A DNA stretch of 64,000 nt from Priestia koreensis (GCF_001274935.1 NZ_LILC01000023.1:1-64000), one strand, 5' to 3'. Numbered from the stretch's first letter, positions 7,120-15,619 are shown. Notes: generated by a model from the sequence alone, not told the origin. Numbers and translations are program-made.

Positions 7120-7950
7120 TCAATCAAACGTTGCTGGATCTGTTCCAGAGCGTTTGTTTTCATTTAAATTTGAAATACGCTTCATTTCGTCATCTGTTAA
7201 CTGAAAATCAAAAATCGACGCATTTTCAACAATTCGCTGCTCTTTCGTTGATTTCGGGATGGTTACAACGCCATTTTGAAGATCCCATCGTAGCACAATT
7301 TGAGCAGTGGATTTGCTATATTTATTTGCTATGTCTAATAGCACCGGGTTCTCAAGAAGCTGTCCTCGCATAAGCGGTGACCATGCTTCAAGCTGAATGC
7401 CGTTCTCCTTGCAATACTGATGAAGCTCCTCTTGTGATAGTAACGGATGATACTCGACCTGATTGACCATCGGCTTCACGGTTGCATCCTCAAGCAAACG
7501 TTCAAGATGATTTATATTGAAGTTACTTACACCGATTGCACGCACTTTTTCATCTTTGTAGAGCTTTTCAAGCGCTCGCCACGTTTCTTTGAACGTTTCT
7601 TTCACTGGCCAATGAATTAAATAAAGATCGATGTAGTCAAGACCTAGCTTAGTTAGGCTTTGGTCAAAAGTAGCGAGCGTTTCGTCATATCCCTGCTCCG
7701 TATTCCACACCTTTGTTGTGATGAATAACTCTTCTCTCGGTATACCGCTTTCACGAATACCCTTTCCAACGCTTTCTTCATTTTTATAAAAGGAGGCTGT
7801 GTCAATGCTTCGATAACCATGTTGAATTGCCAGCCTCACTGAATCAACCGCAGTTTGCCCCTCTTCTACCTTATAAACCCCTAAACCAAACCATGGCATA
7901 TGTACACCGTTATGTAAAATTGTATAATCCTGTAGATGCTTGCTTGTCAT
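7120..7950 (-). CDS. yvgN: Aldo/keto reductase, YvgN-like
   Basis: This 276-residue NADPH-dependent AKR barrel is strongly reminiscent of B. subtilis YvgN, a glyoxal/methylglyoxal reductase. The catalytic tetrad is visible: Asp and Tyr in SIDTASFYKNEE (about 48-59), Lys in FITTKVWN (about 76-83) and His in LYLIHWP (about 109-115). The cofactor-binding C-terminus has IPKSTKEQRIVENASIFDF. Such enzymes reduce reactive aldehydes and ketoaldehydes to alcohols in the cytosol. The gene is monocistronic with its own terminator. Confidence 0.9.
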   Translation of the reverse strand: MTSKHLQDYTILHNGVHMPWFGLGVYKVEEGQTAVDSVRLAIQHGYRSIDTASFYKNEESVGKGIRESGIPREELFITTKVWNTEQGYDETLATFDQSLTKLGLDYIDLYLIHWPVKETFKETWRALEKLYKDEKVRAIGVSNFNINHLERLLEDATVKPMVNQVEYHPLLSQEELHQYCKENGIQLEAWSPLMRGQLLENPVLLDIANKYSKSTAQIVLRWDLQNGVVTIPKSTKEQRIVENASIFDFQLTDDEMKRISNLNENKRSGTDPATFD

Positions 7951-8053
7951 AACACCATCTCCTTGTGCGTCTAGTTCCTTCTATTTTTAGTATACGCCTA
8001 AAACCGAAAAAGAACGAAAGATACGCTTTCAGATGACACATATATAATAGAAG

Positions 8054-8087
8054 AAAAAGGACGAGACATCACTGTCTCGCCCTTTTG
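8054..8087 (-). terminator. Intrinsic terminator of the MFS symporter gene
   Basis: On the minus strand, AAAAGGGCGAGACA and TGTCTCGTCCTTTTT form the stem with a TCTT-rich tail, just after the stop at 8094. Confidence 0.8.
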
Positions 8088-8093
8088 GAAAAC

Positions 8094-9497
8094 TTATTTT
8101 TCTGGTTGCTCTGCGTGCCACCATAATGAATCTTTTGGATTTTCAACTGCGTTATTGTATTCAGACTTAGACTCAACGGTTGGATAAGAACCTTTGAGTG
8201 ATTTTCCAGACGTACTCTTAAATAAGAACAGAATTACGAGGAACCCAATGATGCTGACCGCTGTTAAATAGTAAGCTGGTGCATAGTGGTTACCTGTTGC
8301 TTTTACTAACCATGTTGCAACTAGCGGCGTTGTTCCGCCAAAGACTGATACTGAAACGTTGAATGTTACTGATAACGTACGATAACGAATATCTGTAAAG
8401 AACATTGTTGGTAGTGATCCAGGCATTGTTCCTTCATAAGTTGCAAGAAGTACACCTAAGATGAAGATACCTAAAGAAACGAACACAAGTGATTTTAAGT
8501 TGATGAAGTAGAACGCTAAGACTGATAATAGCGTTAAGCCACCTAAACCAATAAGGAATACTTTTTTGTTCCCAATTTTATCACTAAGTTTACCAAACAT
8601 AAGAGCAAGTGGAACCATGATAATCATCACAACTGTGATTAATACTGTTCCTACTGTGCTTGATATACCGATAATTTCTGATAAATAAGAAGGCATGTAC
8701 GAAAGGAGCATGTAGTTTGTAATGTTAAAGAACGCTACGGCAACAAAACAAACGATGATATCTCTCGTGTGATTTTTTAGTATTGATCCAAAACCTTCTT
8801 CGTCCCCTTCTTCTGCATGAGCAAGTTCATTCTCAAAGATAGGTGTTTCTTCTAAGCTGCTTCGTAGGTAGAAACCAATTAATCCTAGCGGCAATCCTAG
8901 TAAGAATGGTATTCTCCAGCCCCAAGATGACATTTGGTCATCTGAAAGAACCGTAAATAAAATACTTGCAAGCAGCGAAGCGATAATATAACCAACAAGG
9001 GTACCAATTTCTAATCCGCTTCCTAACAAGTTTCGCTTTTTATCTGGTGAAGACTCTGCAATATACACCATTGCTCCTGCGTATTCCCCACCCGTTGAGA
9101 AACCTTGAATGATACGAGCGACTAATAGTAAAATCGGTGCCCAAATACCTATTTGATCGTATGTAGGCAACAAGCCAATTAAAAGTGTAGAAAATGCCAT
9201 CAAAATAATTGTAATCGTTAAAACTGTTTTCCGGCCTTTTTTATCTCCAATTTTACCAAAGATAATACCTCCTAGTGGACGCATTAAAAAGGCAATCGCG
9301 AATGTTGCAAATGTGAATAGTAGTTGAAGTTGCTCATTTTCAACAGCACTGAAAAAGTTATGACTGATAATAACAGCTAGATAGGAATAGAGACCAAAGT
9401 CAAACCATTCCATTGCGTTTCCGACACCTGTCGCAAACACGCTCTTTTTTGTTTTATTAATGTCTACAACGTTGATTTTTTTCTGGTTGAACTTCAA
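8094..9497 (-). CDS. proP: ProP-like MFS osmolyte/metabolite:H+ symporter
   Basis: This 467-residue protein with about 12 predicted helices belongs to the metabolite:H+ symporter branch. Its signatures are [18 protein letters not shown] near the N-terminus, the loop 2-3 motif [13 protein letters not shown] (about 81-93) and [15 protein letters not shown]. This family imports proline, betaine and other compatible solutes, or dicarboxylates. The start is TTG at 9497. An AGGAG lies 13 nt upstream, and a two-codon frame ATG-ACG-TAA sits between it and the TTG, which is unusual. Unlike E. coli ProP, the C-terminus (ending WWHAEQPEK) does not look like a long coiled coil. Confidence 0.85.
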   Translation of the reverse strand: MKFNQKKINVVDINKTKKSVFATGVGNAMEWFDFGLYSYLAVIISHNFFSAVENEQLQLLFTFATFAIAFLMRPLGGIIFGKIGDKKGRKTVLTITIILMAFSTLLIGLLPTYDQIGIWAPILLLVARIIQGFSTGGEYAGAMVYIAESSPDKKRNLLGSGLEIGTLVGYIIASLLASILFTVLSDDQMSSWGWRIPFLLGLPLGLIGFYLRSSLEETPIFENELAHAEEGDEEGFGSILKNHTRDIIVCFVAVAFFNITNYMLLSYMPSYLSEIIGISSTVGTVLITVVMIIMVPLALMFGKLSDKIGNKKVFLIGLGGLTLLSVLAFYFINLKSLVFVSLGIFILGVLLATYEGTMPGSLPTMFFTDIRYRTLSVTFNVSVSVFGGTTPLVATWLVKATGNHYAPAYYLTAVSIIGFLVILFLFKSTSGKSLKGSYPTVESKSEYNNAVENPKDSLWWHAEQPEK

Positions 9498-10364
9498 TTT
9501 ATTACGTCATCTCCTCTCAATTTATAATGTTTCAATCCCGTCCCGACGGTCACGGTATACGATTATACAAGACTGAGTGGCAAAGTCAAACCGAAAAGCA
9601 AGAAGAATTTCGGTGTGTCAACCAATGTTATCCTGACTCTTCATTTTTTTCCTTAAATTTTTTGAAGAAAAATCATTGACAAGGTTACTGAAAGTAAACA
9701 GTCATCAGGTGGTTTAGAAAACAGCTATAGATACTGCTATGACAATAATCCCAGTACAATTGTTTCTAAGCATTTCTCTTCGAAAACTTTTCTATTAGAA
9801 CACATATAGACTGAATATTCAAACCGTTTTTTCGTCTTACTAAACAAAAAGAAAAATTTTTTTAATTTGTTTCGTATTCTTTAGTAAATGGACGGTCATG
9901 TTGTGAAATAAACTTGTTGAATTGTAAAAAAATAAGCGTGGCCAGAACGAAAAAAAGGTGAGTTTAAAATTTTATCGTCTCGTTCCATTCCTCCTTTTTG
10001 AAAAGTAAATCCTGTTAGAAAATGAACCAACTAATAACTGCATTTTTTTTACTGCTCTATTCGTTATTGTTGTTATAATGGGGGAAAATATGCATACCCA
10101 TGCTTACATTACCCAGCTACTGAAGCGGTTTAAACTAGCTGTTATTTCCAGTTCTCTTCTACCAACTAAAAAACGAATACAGACTTTTTAATAGTTGAAT
10201 AAAAAGATCTTTTTTACTAGGTATTTAGTCTCTTATTACCCTGTTTTAGAGCTAAAAATCCTCTTTTTTCTTAATAACAGCAACTTTTTCCCTATTTTCA
10301 TGTTGAAAACCCATATTTTTCTATTTATAATAAAGAAGATTTGATATATAGGGGGAAGGGAAAA
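9498..10364. other. Gene-poor AT-rich intergenic stretch
   Basis: About 870 bp between the divergent symporter and YHYH-like genes hold no convincing gene. I see a weak palindrome GTTACT-gaa-AGTAAAC near 9683-9698, a TATAAT at about 10073-10078 and homopolymeric T/A tracts. A 33- to 37-codon frame near 10078-10195 lacks support. The length and lack of coding signal suggest decayed DNA or an unrecognised non-coding transcript. Confidence 0.5.
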
Positions 10365-10637
10365 ATGAAAAAGCTAGTTGGAACGTTAGCGGTATCCATT
10401 TTATTATTTGCCAATATGGGGGATGCATCGGCACATAGTGGTCGCACAGATCGTCTTGGGGGACACTTTCGTACAAAAGACTGTGTCTACATGTTCCATC
10501 ATCCAACGTCTGCAGTAACAGGTAAAACACAAGGGACAATTGTTCAATTGATTACGAAATACAACAGCAATAACAAATGCACACGTACGCTTACAACAAA
10601 AAAAGTCATGTGGAACACGGTTAAATATAAAAAGTAA
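10365..10637 (+). CDS. Small secreted YHYH-like protein
   Basis: The ATG at 10365 follows GGGGGAAGGG; the open frame extends upstream without a site. The 90-residue product has a signal peptide (MKKLVGTLAVSILLFANMGDASA, cleavage near residue 23). The mature N-terminus, HSGRTDRLGGHFRTKDCVYMFHHP, looks like a diverged YHYH domain (typical form HSGRTDSSGGH...YHYHH), a short His-rich module of unknown function in exported Bacillus proteins. Two Cys residues in the mature part could form a disulfide. It is monocistronic. Confidence 0.75.
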   Translation: MKKLVGTLAVSILLFANMGDASAHSGRTDRLGGHFRTKDCVYMFHHPTSAVTGKTQGTIVQLITKYNSNNKCTRTLTTKKVMWNTVKYKK

Positions 10638-10676
10638 CGTAAAAGAGGCATCTCGCGACAGATGCCTCTTTTACGT
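10637..10676. terminator. Bidirectional terminator between convergent genes
   Basis: ACGTAAAAGAGGCATCT and AGATGCCTCTTTTACGT pair perfectly around a 6-nt loop. T tracts on both strands serve the convergent genes at 10365 and 10677. Confidence 0.85.
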
Positions 10677-11267
10677 TTATGATGGATGAATGACTACTCC
10701 GTTTGGATCCACGCTTGCTGTTACCCCTGTCATACGTGCCAAAGTTAACATCGTTTTTTCACCCGCAGCTTGCTCAATGGTTGTTGAGAGTTCTCCGAGT
10801 AGTGAAGATAGTGACGTTTTCAAGTCTCCTGCGCTGGACGTAATTGTAATGCCTTGAAGTGAACAGCTGCCATCTTCAATCATTTCCTGGCGCGTTTGTA
10901 GCTCTATTCGAAAACGATACGGCGTTTGAATAAAGGTTCGTCGTTCATCAATATCAGATTTCCAAAGAAGGCTGTTGGCATCAACCACAATGTGATCATG
11001 TTCTTCTTTTGAGACAAGGAATCCAATATGATCGAATAAGACACGTTTTCCGTATCCGAACGTAATGTTTATCTTGTCCTTACGCATTTCAATAATTCGA
11101 AACTGAATCGCATGATTTCGAAAATCCTCCCACTGCAACGGTGGATCAAACGTTTGAAAAGTCCCTTCTACTCGACCAATTCGCTGCACGACTGAAAACC
11201 CGAGTGACTCATAAAACTTCTCCGTTTCTTCCACATATGGAGTCCAAAAATGATAATGAAACAACAC
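10677..11267 (-). CDS. VOC/glyoxalase-superfamily protein
   Basis: This 196-residue protein starts at a GTG after GGAGATGAGG. The N-terminal MLFHYHFWTPYVEETEKFYESLGFSVVQRIGR is a typical first beta-alpha-beta unit of the vicinal-oxygen-chelate fold: a His near the start, then the FYESLGF word. FDHIGFLVSKEEHDHIV (about 78-94) begins the second repeat. VOC proteins chelate a divalent metal and include glyoxalases, dioxygenases and antibiotic-binding proteins. The C-terminal third (SSAGDLKTSLSSLLGEL...) gives no clear substrate hint. It is monocistronic. Confidence 0.72.
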   Translation of the reverse strand: MLFHYHFWTPYVEETEKFYESLGFSVVQRIGRVEGTFQTFDPPLQWEDFRNHAIQFRIIEMRKDKINITFGYGKRVLFDHIGFLVSKEEHDHIVVDANSLLWKSDIDERRTFIQTPYRFRIELQTRQEMIEDGSCSLQGITITSSAGDLKTSLSSLLGELSTTIEQAAGEKTMLTLARMTGVTASVDPNGVVIHPS

Positions 11268-11316
11268 CGAGCCTCATCTCCTCTTTTTTTCTATTATCTC
11301 AAGAACTGACAAAGAC

Positions 11317-11343
11317 AAAAAACCTCCGTTAGAAGGAGGTTTT
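11317..11343 (-). terminator. Terminator downstream of a short minus-strand unit
   Basis: CCTCC/GGAGG with flanking A and T runs forms a short stem. On the minus strand it would end a transcript coming from the small frame at 11400-11600. Confidence 0.6.
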
Positions 11344-11399
11344 CTACGACTTTTGTTTGAGAGTGCTGCTGTTTTTATGTAAAAAATGAAAAGGTTCAC

Positions 11400-11600
11400 C
11401 TATTGACGATATACCGTATCAAATAAGTTTCTTATTCTGTAACGACTGAGCGCTATAAATGGATAAAATCGATTACATTTCACCTTATTTTCAATAGAAG
11501 AAAGTAGGTGTATTTGAAGTGATTTAGCAGCAAAAAATGCACATATTATGTCTTTAAGATGATTACCAAAATAGCTCAAAGACTGACAATAGACTTTCAA
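11400..11600 (-). CDS. Possible small protein of unknown function
   Basis: A 66-residue frame begins at TTG, 8 nt after GGTGAG, and is bracketed by its own downstream terminator (11317-11343) and the terminator of the next upstream gene (11647-11675). This makes an isolated transcription unit plausible. The product (MKVYCQSLSYFGNH... ending NLFDTVYRQ) is basic, moderately hydrophobic in the middle and matches nothing I know. The evidence is purely positional, and it could equally be a non-coding transcript. Confidence 0.3.
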   Translation of the reverse strand: MKVYCQSLSYFGNHLKDIICAFFAAKSLQIHLLSSIENKVKCNRFYPFIALSRYRIRNLFDTVYRQ

Positions 11601-11646
11601 AAATTGCTCTCACCTTCGTTCACTAGAGAGAAACAAAATTCAATTT

Positions 11647-11675
11647 TAAAAAGCTAGCATGCTGCTAGCTTTTTT
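11647..11675 (-). terminator. Intrinsic terminator of the YjcZ-type gene
   Basis: AAAAAGCTAGCA and TGCTAGCTTTTTT form the hairpin about 40 bp after the stop codon of the small gene at 11717. Confidence 0.8.
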
Positions 11676-11716
11676 AGAAGTGGTTGACTATTGTATCGGG
11701 TTTAAAACCCTCTTAC

Positions 11717-11887
11717 TTACCAACCGTAACCATATCCGCCACATCCAGCTCCGTATCCTACTCCACATCCACCTCCGGACCAAGTGCTACCGATAATGAC
11801 TAATAAAATGAAGAGGACGATCAATAAAGCAAAGCCACTGCCAAATCCGTAACCACCGTGTCCTCCATCACAACCATGTGCTCCCAT
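11717..11887 (-). CDS. YjcZ-family small sporulation protein
   Basis: A 56-residue frame starts at an ATG with a perfect GGAGGTG site 6 nt upstream. The product begins [20 protein letters not shown], continues with one transmembrane stretch ([13 protein letters not shown], about 21-33) and ends in a Gly/Cys/Tyr-rich tail (GGYGYGW). This is the layout of the YjcZ family: tiny Gly-rich proteins found in many copies in Bacillaceae and expressed during sporulation. Their role is unknown. It is monocistronic with its own terminator. Confidence 0.88.
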   Translation of the reverse strand: MGAHGCDGGHGGYGFGSGFALLIVLFILLVIIGSTWSGGGCGVGYGAGCGGYGYGW

Positions 11888-12149
11888 ATCTTTCACCTCC
11901 GCCTTTTTCTAGGATACATTCAGCATATGTATCAAAACGGAAAATGCTTCTGGGAACTTGTATGAAATTCAACGTTCATTTCTAGGCTGACTAACGTTTT
12001 TTATGATTAAGCATACAATACATGATGCTTATTAGCAGAAAACCCTTCATTTTTATAGGTAAGCATCACGTTTTCCAATCAATTTTCACCTTTCTCCATC
12101 ATCGCAAAAATATTTTTACATGCGGAAGCTGACCATTATGTAAGCATCC

Positions 12150-12704
12150 TCACTTCATTTCATCATAGCACTCGTAAAAGGAAATTGTTCGATTAAGGTA
12201 CTGAGCAAAGCCCATATGTGCATTACCAAGTGCCCTTTGTAATTCGCTTCGACTCGAAAACGCGGTATCTCTAATGTCCATTAGCTGGTTTTTTAGTGCA
12301 TCTGTATCCTCAATAAGAAGAAACAAAAAAGCGTTCGTATTTTCATCATAATTTTGTGCATGCTTTGTTCGAAGTTTGAGAAGTTGATCATAAATGTGCG
12401 TGAGCTGTATGATTTGAGCGTTTAATTCACTTTTACCCATGTTCAGTGATGAAGCACTTGTCACCCACTTTGCATGCAACTCTTTTATCATCATATTCAC
12501 CGCTAGACGCGTGTCTTCATCTTTAAAAGTACGAATCTTATCTAGATCCTTCAAAGAATGAACATACTCTTTAACGAATACCTGATCTGGTTCATACGCA
12601 ATGGATTTAGCAACGCTAATACTTGAAAAAGGATACATATAGCCTAGTAAGAAACACAAAACGATGAATGGAACCACTGCTCGGACGATAATAGACTTTA
12701 CCAC
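12150..12704 (-). CDS. Membrane-anchored hypothetical protein
   Basis: I chose the GTG at 12704 (reads V-V-K-S-I-I-V-R-A) because GGAAG precedes it; a longer reading from 12773 begins at a TTG without a site. The 184-residue product has one N-terminal hydrophobic helix (about 5-25, VRAVVPFIVLCFLLGYMYPF). The remaining helix-rich domain contains RLAVNMMIKELHAKW and an 8-residue-spaced Leu pattern (LTHIYDQLLKLRTKH). No family is recognised. A single anchor plus an external or cytosolic alpha-helical domain is all that can be said. Confidence 0.65.
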   Translation of the reverse strand: MVKSIIVRAVVPFIVLCFLLGYMYPFSSISVAKSIAYEPDQVFVKEYVHSLKDLDKIRTFKDEDTRLAVNMMIKELHAKWVTSASSLNMGKSELNAQIIQLTHIYDQLLKLRTKHAQNYDENTNAFLFLLIEDTDALKNQLMDIRDTAFSSRSELQRALGNAHMGFAQYLNRTISFYECYDEMK

Positions 12705-12892
12705 ATCAACTCTTCCTTTCCAATAAAATAAAGATGTTGAACACCTCAAACCAATTTTGCTCTCGCCTCTCAAAATTAAAAAATCCCATTTTATTCCTTA
12801 TTGTAATTATACTCCGACAGTTGCTGATTGCATATATGGTAGAAAAAAATAGTGAGATGTGTTGCGCGATCATCGTCATTTTCTAAAAGAAT

Positions 12893-12964
12893 CTATGGTC
12901 GTTGATACAAATAAACCTCTCGAAAATATTGTTGGTAAACCTCTTCAAAGTCGATCTCTTCCAC
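12893..12964 (-). pseudogene. N-terminal remnant of an ECF sigma factor gene
   Basis: GTG at 12964, directly after AGGTGAAGGGG, opens a frame encoding VEEIDFEEVYQQYFREVYLY and ending QRP-stop. This is a good match to the first 20 residues of ECF sigma factors (region 2.1: DFEELYxxYFxxVYxY). The frame stops after 23 codons, and no sigma region 2.2-4 follows in any frame before 12704. Either the gene was truncated by deletion or this is a chance resemblance helped by a real ribosome binding site. Confidence 0.42.
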
Positions 12965-13077
12965 CCCCTTCACCTATATAACTTCGCCACTTTCATTTCG
13001 TTACAAAAAATCGTTTCTTTTTTTTATCTTTCTACATAAGAATCATGAACGAAAGATTTTCACCACAGACAAATAGA

Positions 13078-13097
13078 GCATATTCTGTTGAATATGC
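13078..13097 (-). terminator. Short terminator hairpin after the 38-residue gene
   Basis: GCATATTC and GAATATGC form an 8-bp perfect stem with a 4-nt loop, followed on the minus strand by TCTATTTG. It lies 30 bp past the stop at 13127. Confidence 0.55.
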
Positions 13098-13126
13098 CCC
13101 GATTTTTGGCTATTTCATAGAAATAA

Positions 13127-13243
13127 CTACTGAACTTTATTCTCCAATTCCTGAACTCTCGCTTCTAATTGCTTATTTTTTTTCATCATATCAGCCACAA
13201 AAATGTACGATAATACCGCTAAGCTCATTGCCACCCATTCCAT
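13127..13243 (-). CDS. 38-residue membrane/coiled-coil microprotein
   Basis: An ATG at 13243 with GGAGGGG 5 nt upstream opens a 39-codon frame. Residues 1-17 (MEWVAMSLAVLSYIFVA) form a short transmembrane helix and residues 18-38 (DMMKKNKQLEARVQELENK) a charged coiled-coil segment with heptad Leu/Val spacing. This one-helix-plus-coil plan is typical of small Bacillus membrane proteins that tether partners or sit in the forespore membrane. A terminator follows. The function is unknown. Confidence 0.72.
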   Translation of the reverse strand: MEWVAMSLAVLSYIFVADMMKKNKQLEARVQELENKVQ

Positions 13244-13268
13244 TTCGTCCCCTCCATCCCTGTTCTTC

Positions 13269-13799
13269 TTATTGTATATTCGATGACGTTGCAAACAATC
13301 GCTTTATTGTTCGAATTTGTCCACGGTGATTAATTTCATCTTCTAGCACATGAAACCACAGGTAGTAATAATTATAAGGAACGCCGTTTGGCCACTTCTT
13401 TTCCTCGAACAACCAATTGTCGTCAAGTTCTTTAAGCCTCTCTACTGTCTTCGCTCTAACTTGCGTCAACACCTCTATGTAGTAGCTAATTGTATGTTTT
13501 CGAATGTTTTTTCTTGCAGATTCTCCTAGCTCCAGTGCGGATTTCCATTCTTCAAGCTCGTTCTTATTCAGATCACGATTTTCGAATGAGATGACCTGAT
13601 GTACAAATTCAATAGCCGCTATATGTTGTAAAAGCGCACCAATGGAATTAGATTCTGGTGTAACTAAAAAGTCCAGTTCTTCTTCGCTCAAATTCTTTAT
13701 TTCTTCTAAGGTGACGGCCCTCGTATGTTCTAACATCGACACTAGCTCTCCAATTTTCGGCGAGAACTCAGCAATAGGCTGAATGCGATAATCAATCAT
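13269..13799 (-). CDS. DinB-superfamily protein (DUF664-like)
   Basis: This 176-residue four-helix-bundle protein has a GGGAGG site. Three His expected to bind a divalent metal are visible: in SIGALLQHIAAIEFVHQ (about 52-68), and the pair in YLWFHVLEDEINHRGQI (about 146-162). This gives the H-x(many)-H-x3-E-x4-H spacing of DinB/YfiT proteins. The family includes thiol-S-transferases (bacillithiol-linked) and many members of unknown role. The gene precedes a 38-residue gene in the same direction, with 26 bp between them. Confidence 0.85.
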   Translation of the reverse strand: MIDYRIQPIAEFSPKIGELVSMLEHTRAVTLEEIKNLSEEELDFLVTPESNSIGALLQHIAAIEFVHQVISFENRDLNKNELEEWKSALELGESARKNIRKHTISYYIEVLTQVRAKTVERLKELDDNWLFEEKKWPNGVPYNYYYLWFHVLEDEINHRGQIRTIKRLFATSSNIQ

Positions 13800-13852
13800 T
13801 TCATGTCCTCCCTACTCGCGATCAAAATAAAGCTGTACAGATTACAAGTTGG

Positions 13853-14533
13853 TCATTCTCCCTGTTTTTCAAAATCACTCCACGTCCATCGCGACCAGTG
13901 TGTGTTCGGTTCATTTCGTTGAATAAGTGATGCGTCCTTTAGTTCCATCGCTTTTGCTAGGCTTTGAAAGAATTCATTTTCGCTTGGTTTTTCTTCATCC
14001 GTATGTTGCCATTCATCAGTTTGATAAAAGAGCGTGAACTCATTGCTAAGTGAGGCCTCTTTTAACAAGATTGAAACGTCAAGCCAAAAATACTCTTTGT
14101 ATGTAACACTTAAATAACGGACCATATTCGTTGGAGTATATGGTTTTGTTTTAATTCCAAGCTGCGTATATGCTTCTTCTGTTGGTTGAGTATGAACACT
14201 TTTTTCGTTAATTATTAAGTTCAAGTCGAACGGAGAAACTAAAAAATCCCCATCATCATCAAATATGTCTGCGTTATTCTGTAAGGTTAAGATATTGTCG
14301 CAACCTATAATTAATCCTTGTGGGTTGCTCGTGTTACTATAAACAAAGAGGTCATTTGATATGTTGAGATTCGGATCTACCCCGACAATCTCAAATATCA
14401 TTGCCCACTGGTCCTGATATTGAAAAACAGACAGTCTACCCTGTGCAAAATCAAAATTCATGTTATCAAGAATCGGAAAATTATAATCCTCTGCATAAAG
14501 ATCAAGCTTCGTTAAAATTTCACTTGCTTTCAT
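13853..14533 (-). CDS. Hypothetical cytosolic protein
   Basis: A 226-residue acidic protein starts at an ATG after AAGGAGAACG. It has no signal peptide or membrane helix. Visible words are NMNFDFAQGRLSVFQYQDQWAMIFEIVG (about 24-51) and a Trp-rich C-terminus (NTHWSRWTWSDFEKQGE). The overall alpha/beta composition and Asp/Glu richness recall small immunity-type or DUF proteins scattered in Bacillus genomes, but I cannot assign a family. The DinB-like gene follows with a 53-bp gap, so the two may be co-transcribed. Confidence 0.65.
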   Translation of the reverse strand: MKASEILTKLDLYAEDYNFPILDNMNFDFAQGRLSVFQYQDQWAMIFEIVGVDPNLNISNDLFVYSNTSNPQGLIIGCDNILTLQNNADIFDDDGDFLVSPFDLNLIINEKSVHTQPTEEAYTQLGIKTKPYTPTNMVRYLSVTYKEYFWLDVSILLKEASLSNEFTLFYQTDEWQHTDEEKPSENEFFQSLAKAMELKDASLIQRNEPNTHWSRWTWSDFEKQGE

Positions 14534-14820
14534 ACTAACGTTCTCCTTTTATAACGTGATGTAGTAAATATCGTAATAGTTCGTAGAGAGATAGTGGATT
14601 AACTCGACGTTAGGAAAAAACCTCTATTTAGATGACCGAATCCTTGCCAAGCAACTTTACACCAAAATAGTACAAAGTACGTTATTTTTATCACAACCCA
14701 TATTATACCATAAAAGGATTTTTAGAATATTGTAGACAATCATATTTATAGTAAAAGGAAAAAAGTCTCAATATGTCGAAATAACAGCAGTGAGTACAAA
14801 TTGAAAGGAGCCATTGTTGA

Positions 14821-15381
14821 ATGAACAACACGTTAAATGACATTAAAATTGTAATTGGGGCTGGAGAATACAATAATAATCCAGGTTGGATACATACGCA
14901 GGAAGAAGAGCTAAATTTATTAGACAAAAGTATGTGGCATAGTAGATTTGAAAAAAACTCCATTCATGCTGTTTTAGCAGAGCATGTGTGGGAACACCTT
15001 ACATATGAAGAAGGCGTGACGGCCGCCAAAATGATTTTTCCTTATTTAAAACCATCTGGCTATATTCGTTGTGCAGTACCAGATGCTTATTTTCCAAATG
15101 CGGATTATCAGAACATTGTACAGGTTGGAGGCCCTGGACCAAAGGATCACGCAGCAGCTGATCATAAAATCGTTTATCATTACCAAATGTTAATAAGCAT
15201 GTTTGAAGACGCTGGTTACGATGTTACGCTTCTTGAATACTGTGACGAAGCTGGGAGTTTTCATTACAACGATTGGGATGGTGCGGATGGCGTTATTTTT
15301 CGCTCTAAGAAATATGATCCGAGAAATCAAGGCGAGCAATTAGTTTTCCCATCTTTAATTGTTGATGCGGTGAAAAAGTAA
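14821..15381 (+). CDS. SAM-dependent methyltransferase-like protein
   Basis: This 186-residue protein follows GAAAGGAG. The N-terminal KIVIGAGEYNNNPGWIHTQ holds a shortened glycine motif (motif I, GAGE). LAEHVWEHLTYEEGVTAAKMIFPYLKPSGYIRCAVPD (about 52-88) matches the post-motif region of class I methyltransferases, with the EHVWEHL word as in the SAM_MT/DUF-type group. The later HDHAADHK-like segment (PKDHAAADHKIVYHYQ) is characteristic of this subgroup. The substrate is unknown. It is monocistronic with a strong terminator. Confidence 0.75.
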   Translation: MNNTLNDIKIVIGAGEYNNNPGWIHTQEEELNLLDKSMWHSRFEKNSIHAVLAEHVWEHLTYEEGVTAAKMIFPYLKPSGYIRCAVPDAYFPNADYQNIVQVGGPGPKDHAAADHKIVYHYQMLISMFEDAGYDVTLLEYCDEAGSFHYNDWDGADGVIFRSKKYDPRNQGEQLVFPSLIVDAVKK

Positions 15382-15426
15382 AAATACCCCCCCTTATCTA
15401 ACTTCGATTAAGGGGGTTATTTTCTT
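15382..15426 (+). terminator. Intrinsic terminator of the methyltransferase gene
   Basis: The CCCCCCTTA and TTAAGGGGG arms with an A/T-rich loop, followed by TTATTTTCTTTT, start right at the stop codon. Confidence 0.85.
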
Positions 15427-15445
15427 TTGTAAGCTTGTACAAAGC

Positions 15446-15619
15446 CTAAGGAGTTTGCTGCATATAAGAGAAAAGAGAATCCGCTATGTCTTTATATTCT
15501 TCAAGTAAGCTAATTAGATGATGTAACTCTACAAGAAACGCTACACTTATAAGCAGTATGCAGACAAGGATAATACAAACAAAAATTTTAAATCCATTTT
15601 TGTTTTGACTTAGCATCAT
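15446..15619 (-). CDS. 57-residue single-span membrane protein
   Basis: An ATG at 15619 lies 3 nt after GGGGAGGAG. The product begins MMLSQNKNGFK, has one strong transmembrane helix (FVCIILVCILLISVAFLVEL, about 13-32) and ends in an amphipathic tail (EEYKDIADSLFSYMQQTP). Small membrane proteins of this kind are common in Bacillus, but I recognise no family. The gene sits alone between the methyltransferase terminator and a second terminator at 15857. Confidence 0.7.
   Translation of the reverse strand: MMLSQNKNGFKIFVCIILVCILLISVAFLVELHHLISLLEEYKDIADSLFSYMQQTP

Noticed and set aside
9676-9710. TTGACA near a GTTACT-gaa-AGTAAAC palindrome as a promoter-operator
   Set aside because: No -10 element at suitable spacing and no gene directly downstream.
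10078-10195. Plus-strand frame of 33-37 codons (MHTHAYITQLLKRFK...) after GGGGG
   Set aside because: Spacing from the G run is short, no terminator follows and the peptide has no recognisable feature; left in the gene-poor stretch.
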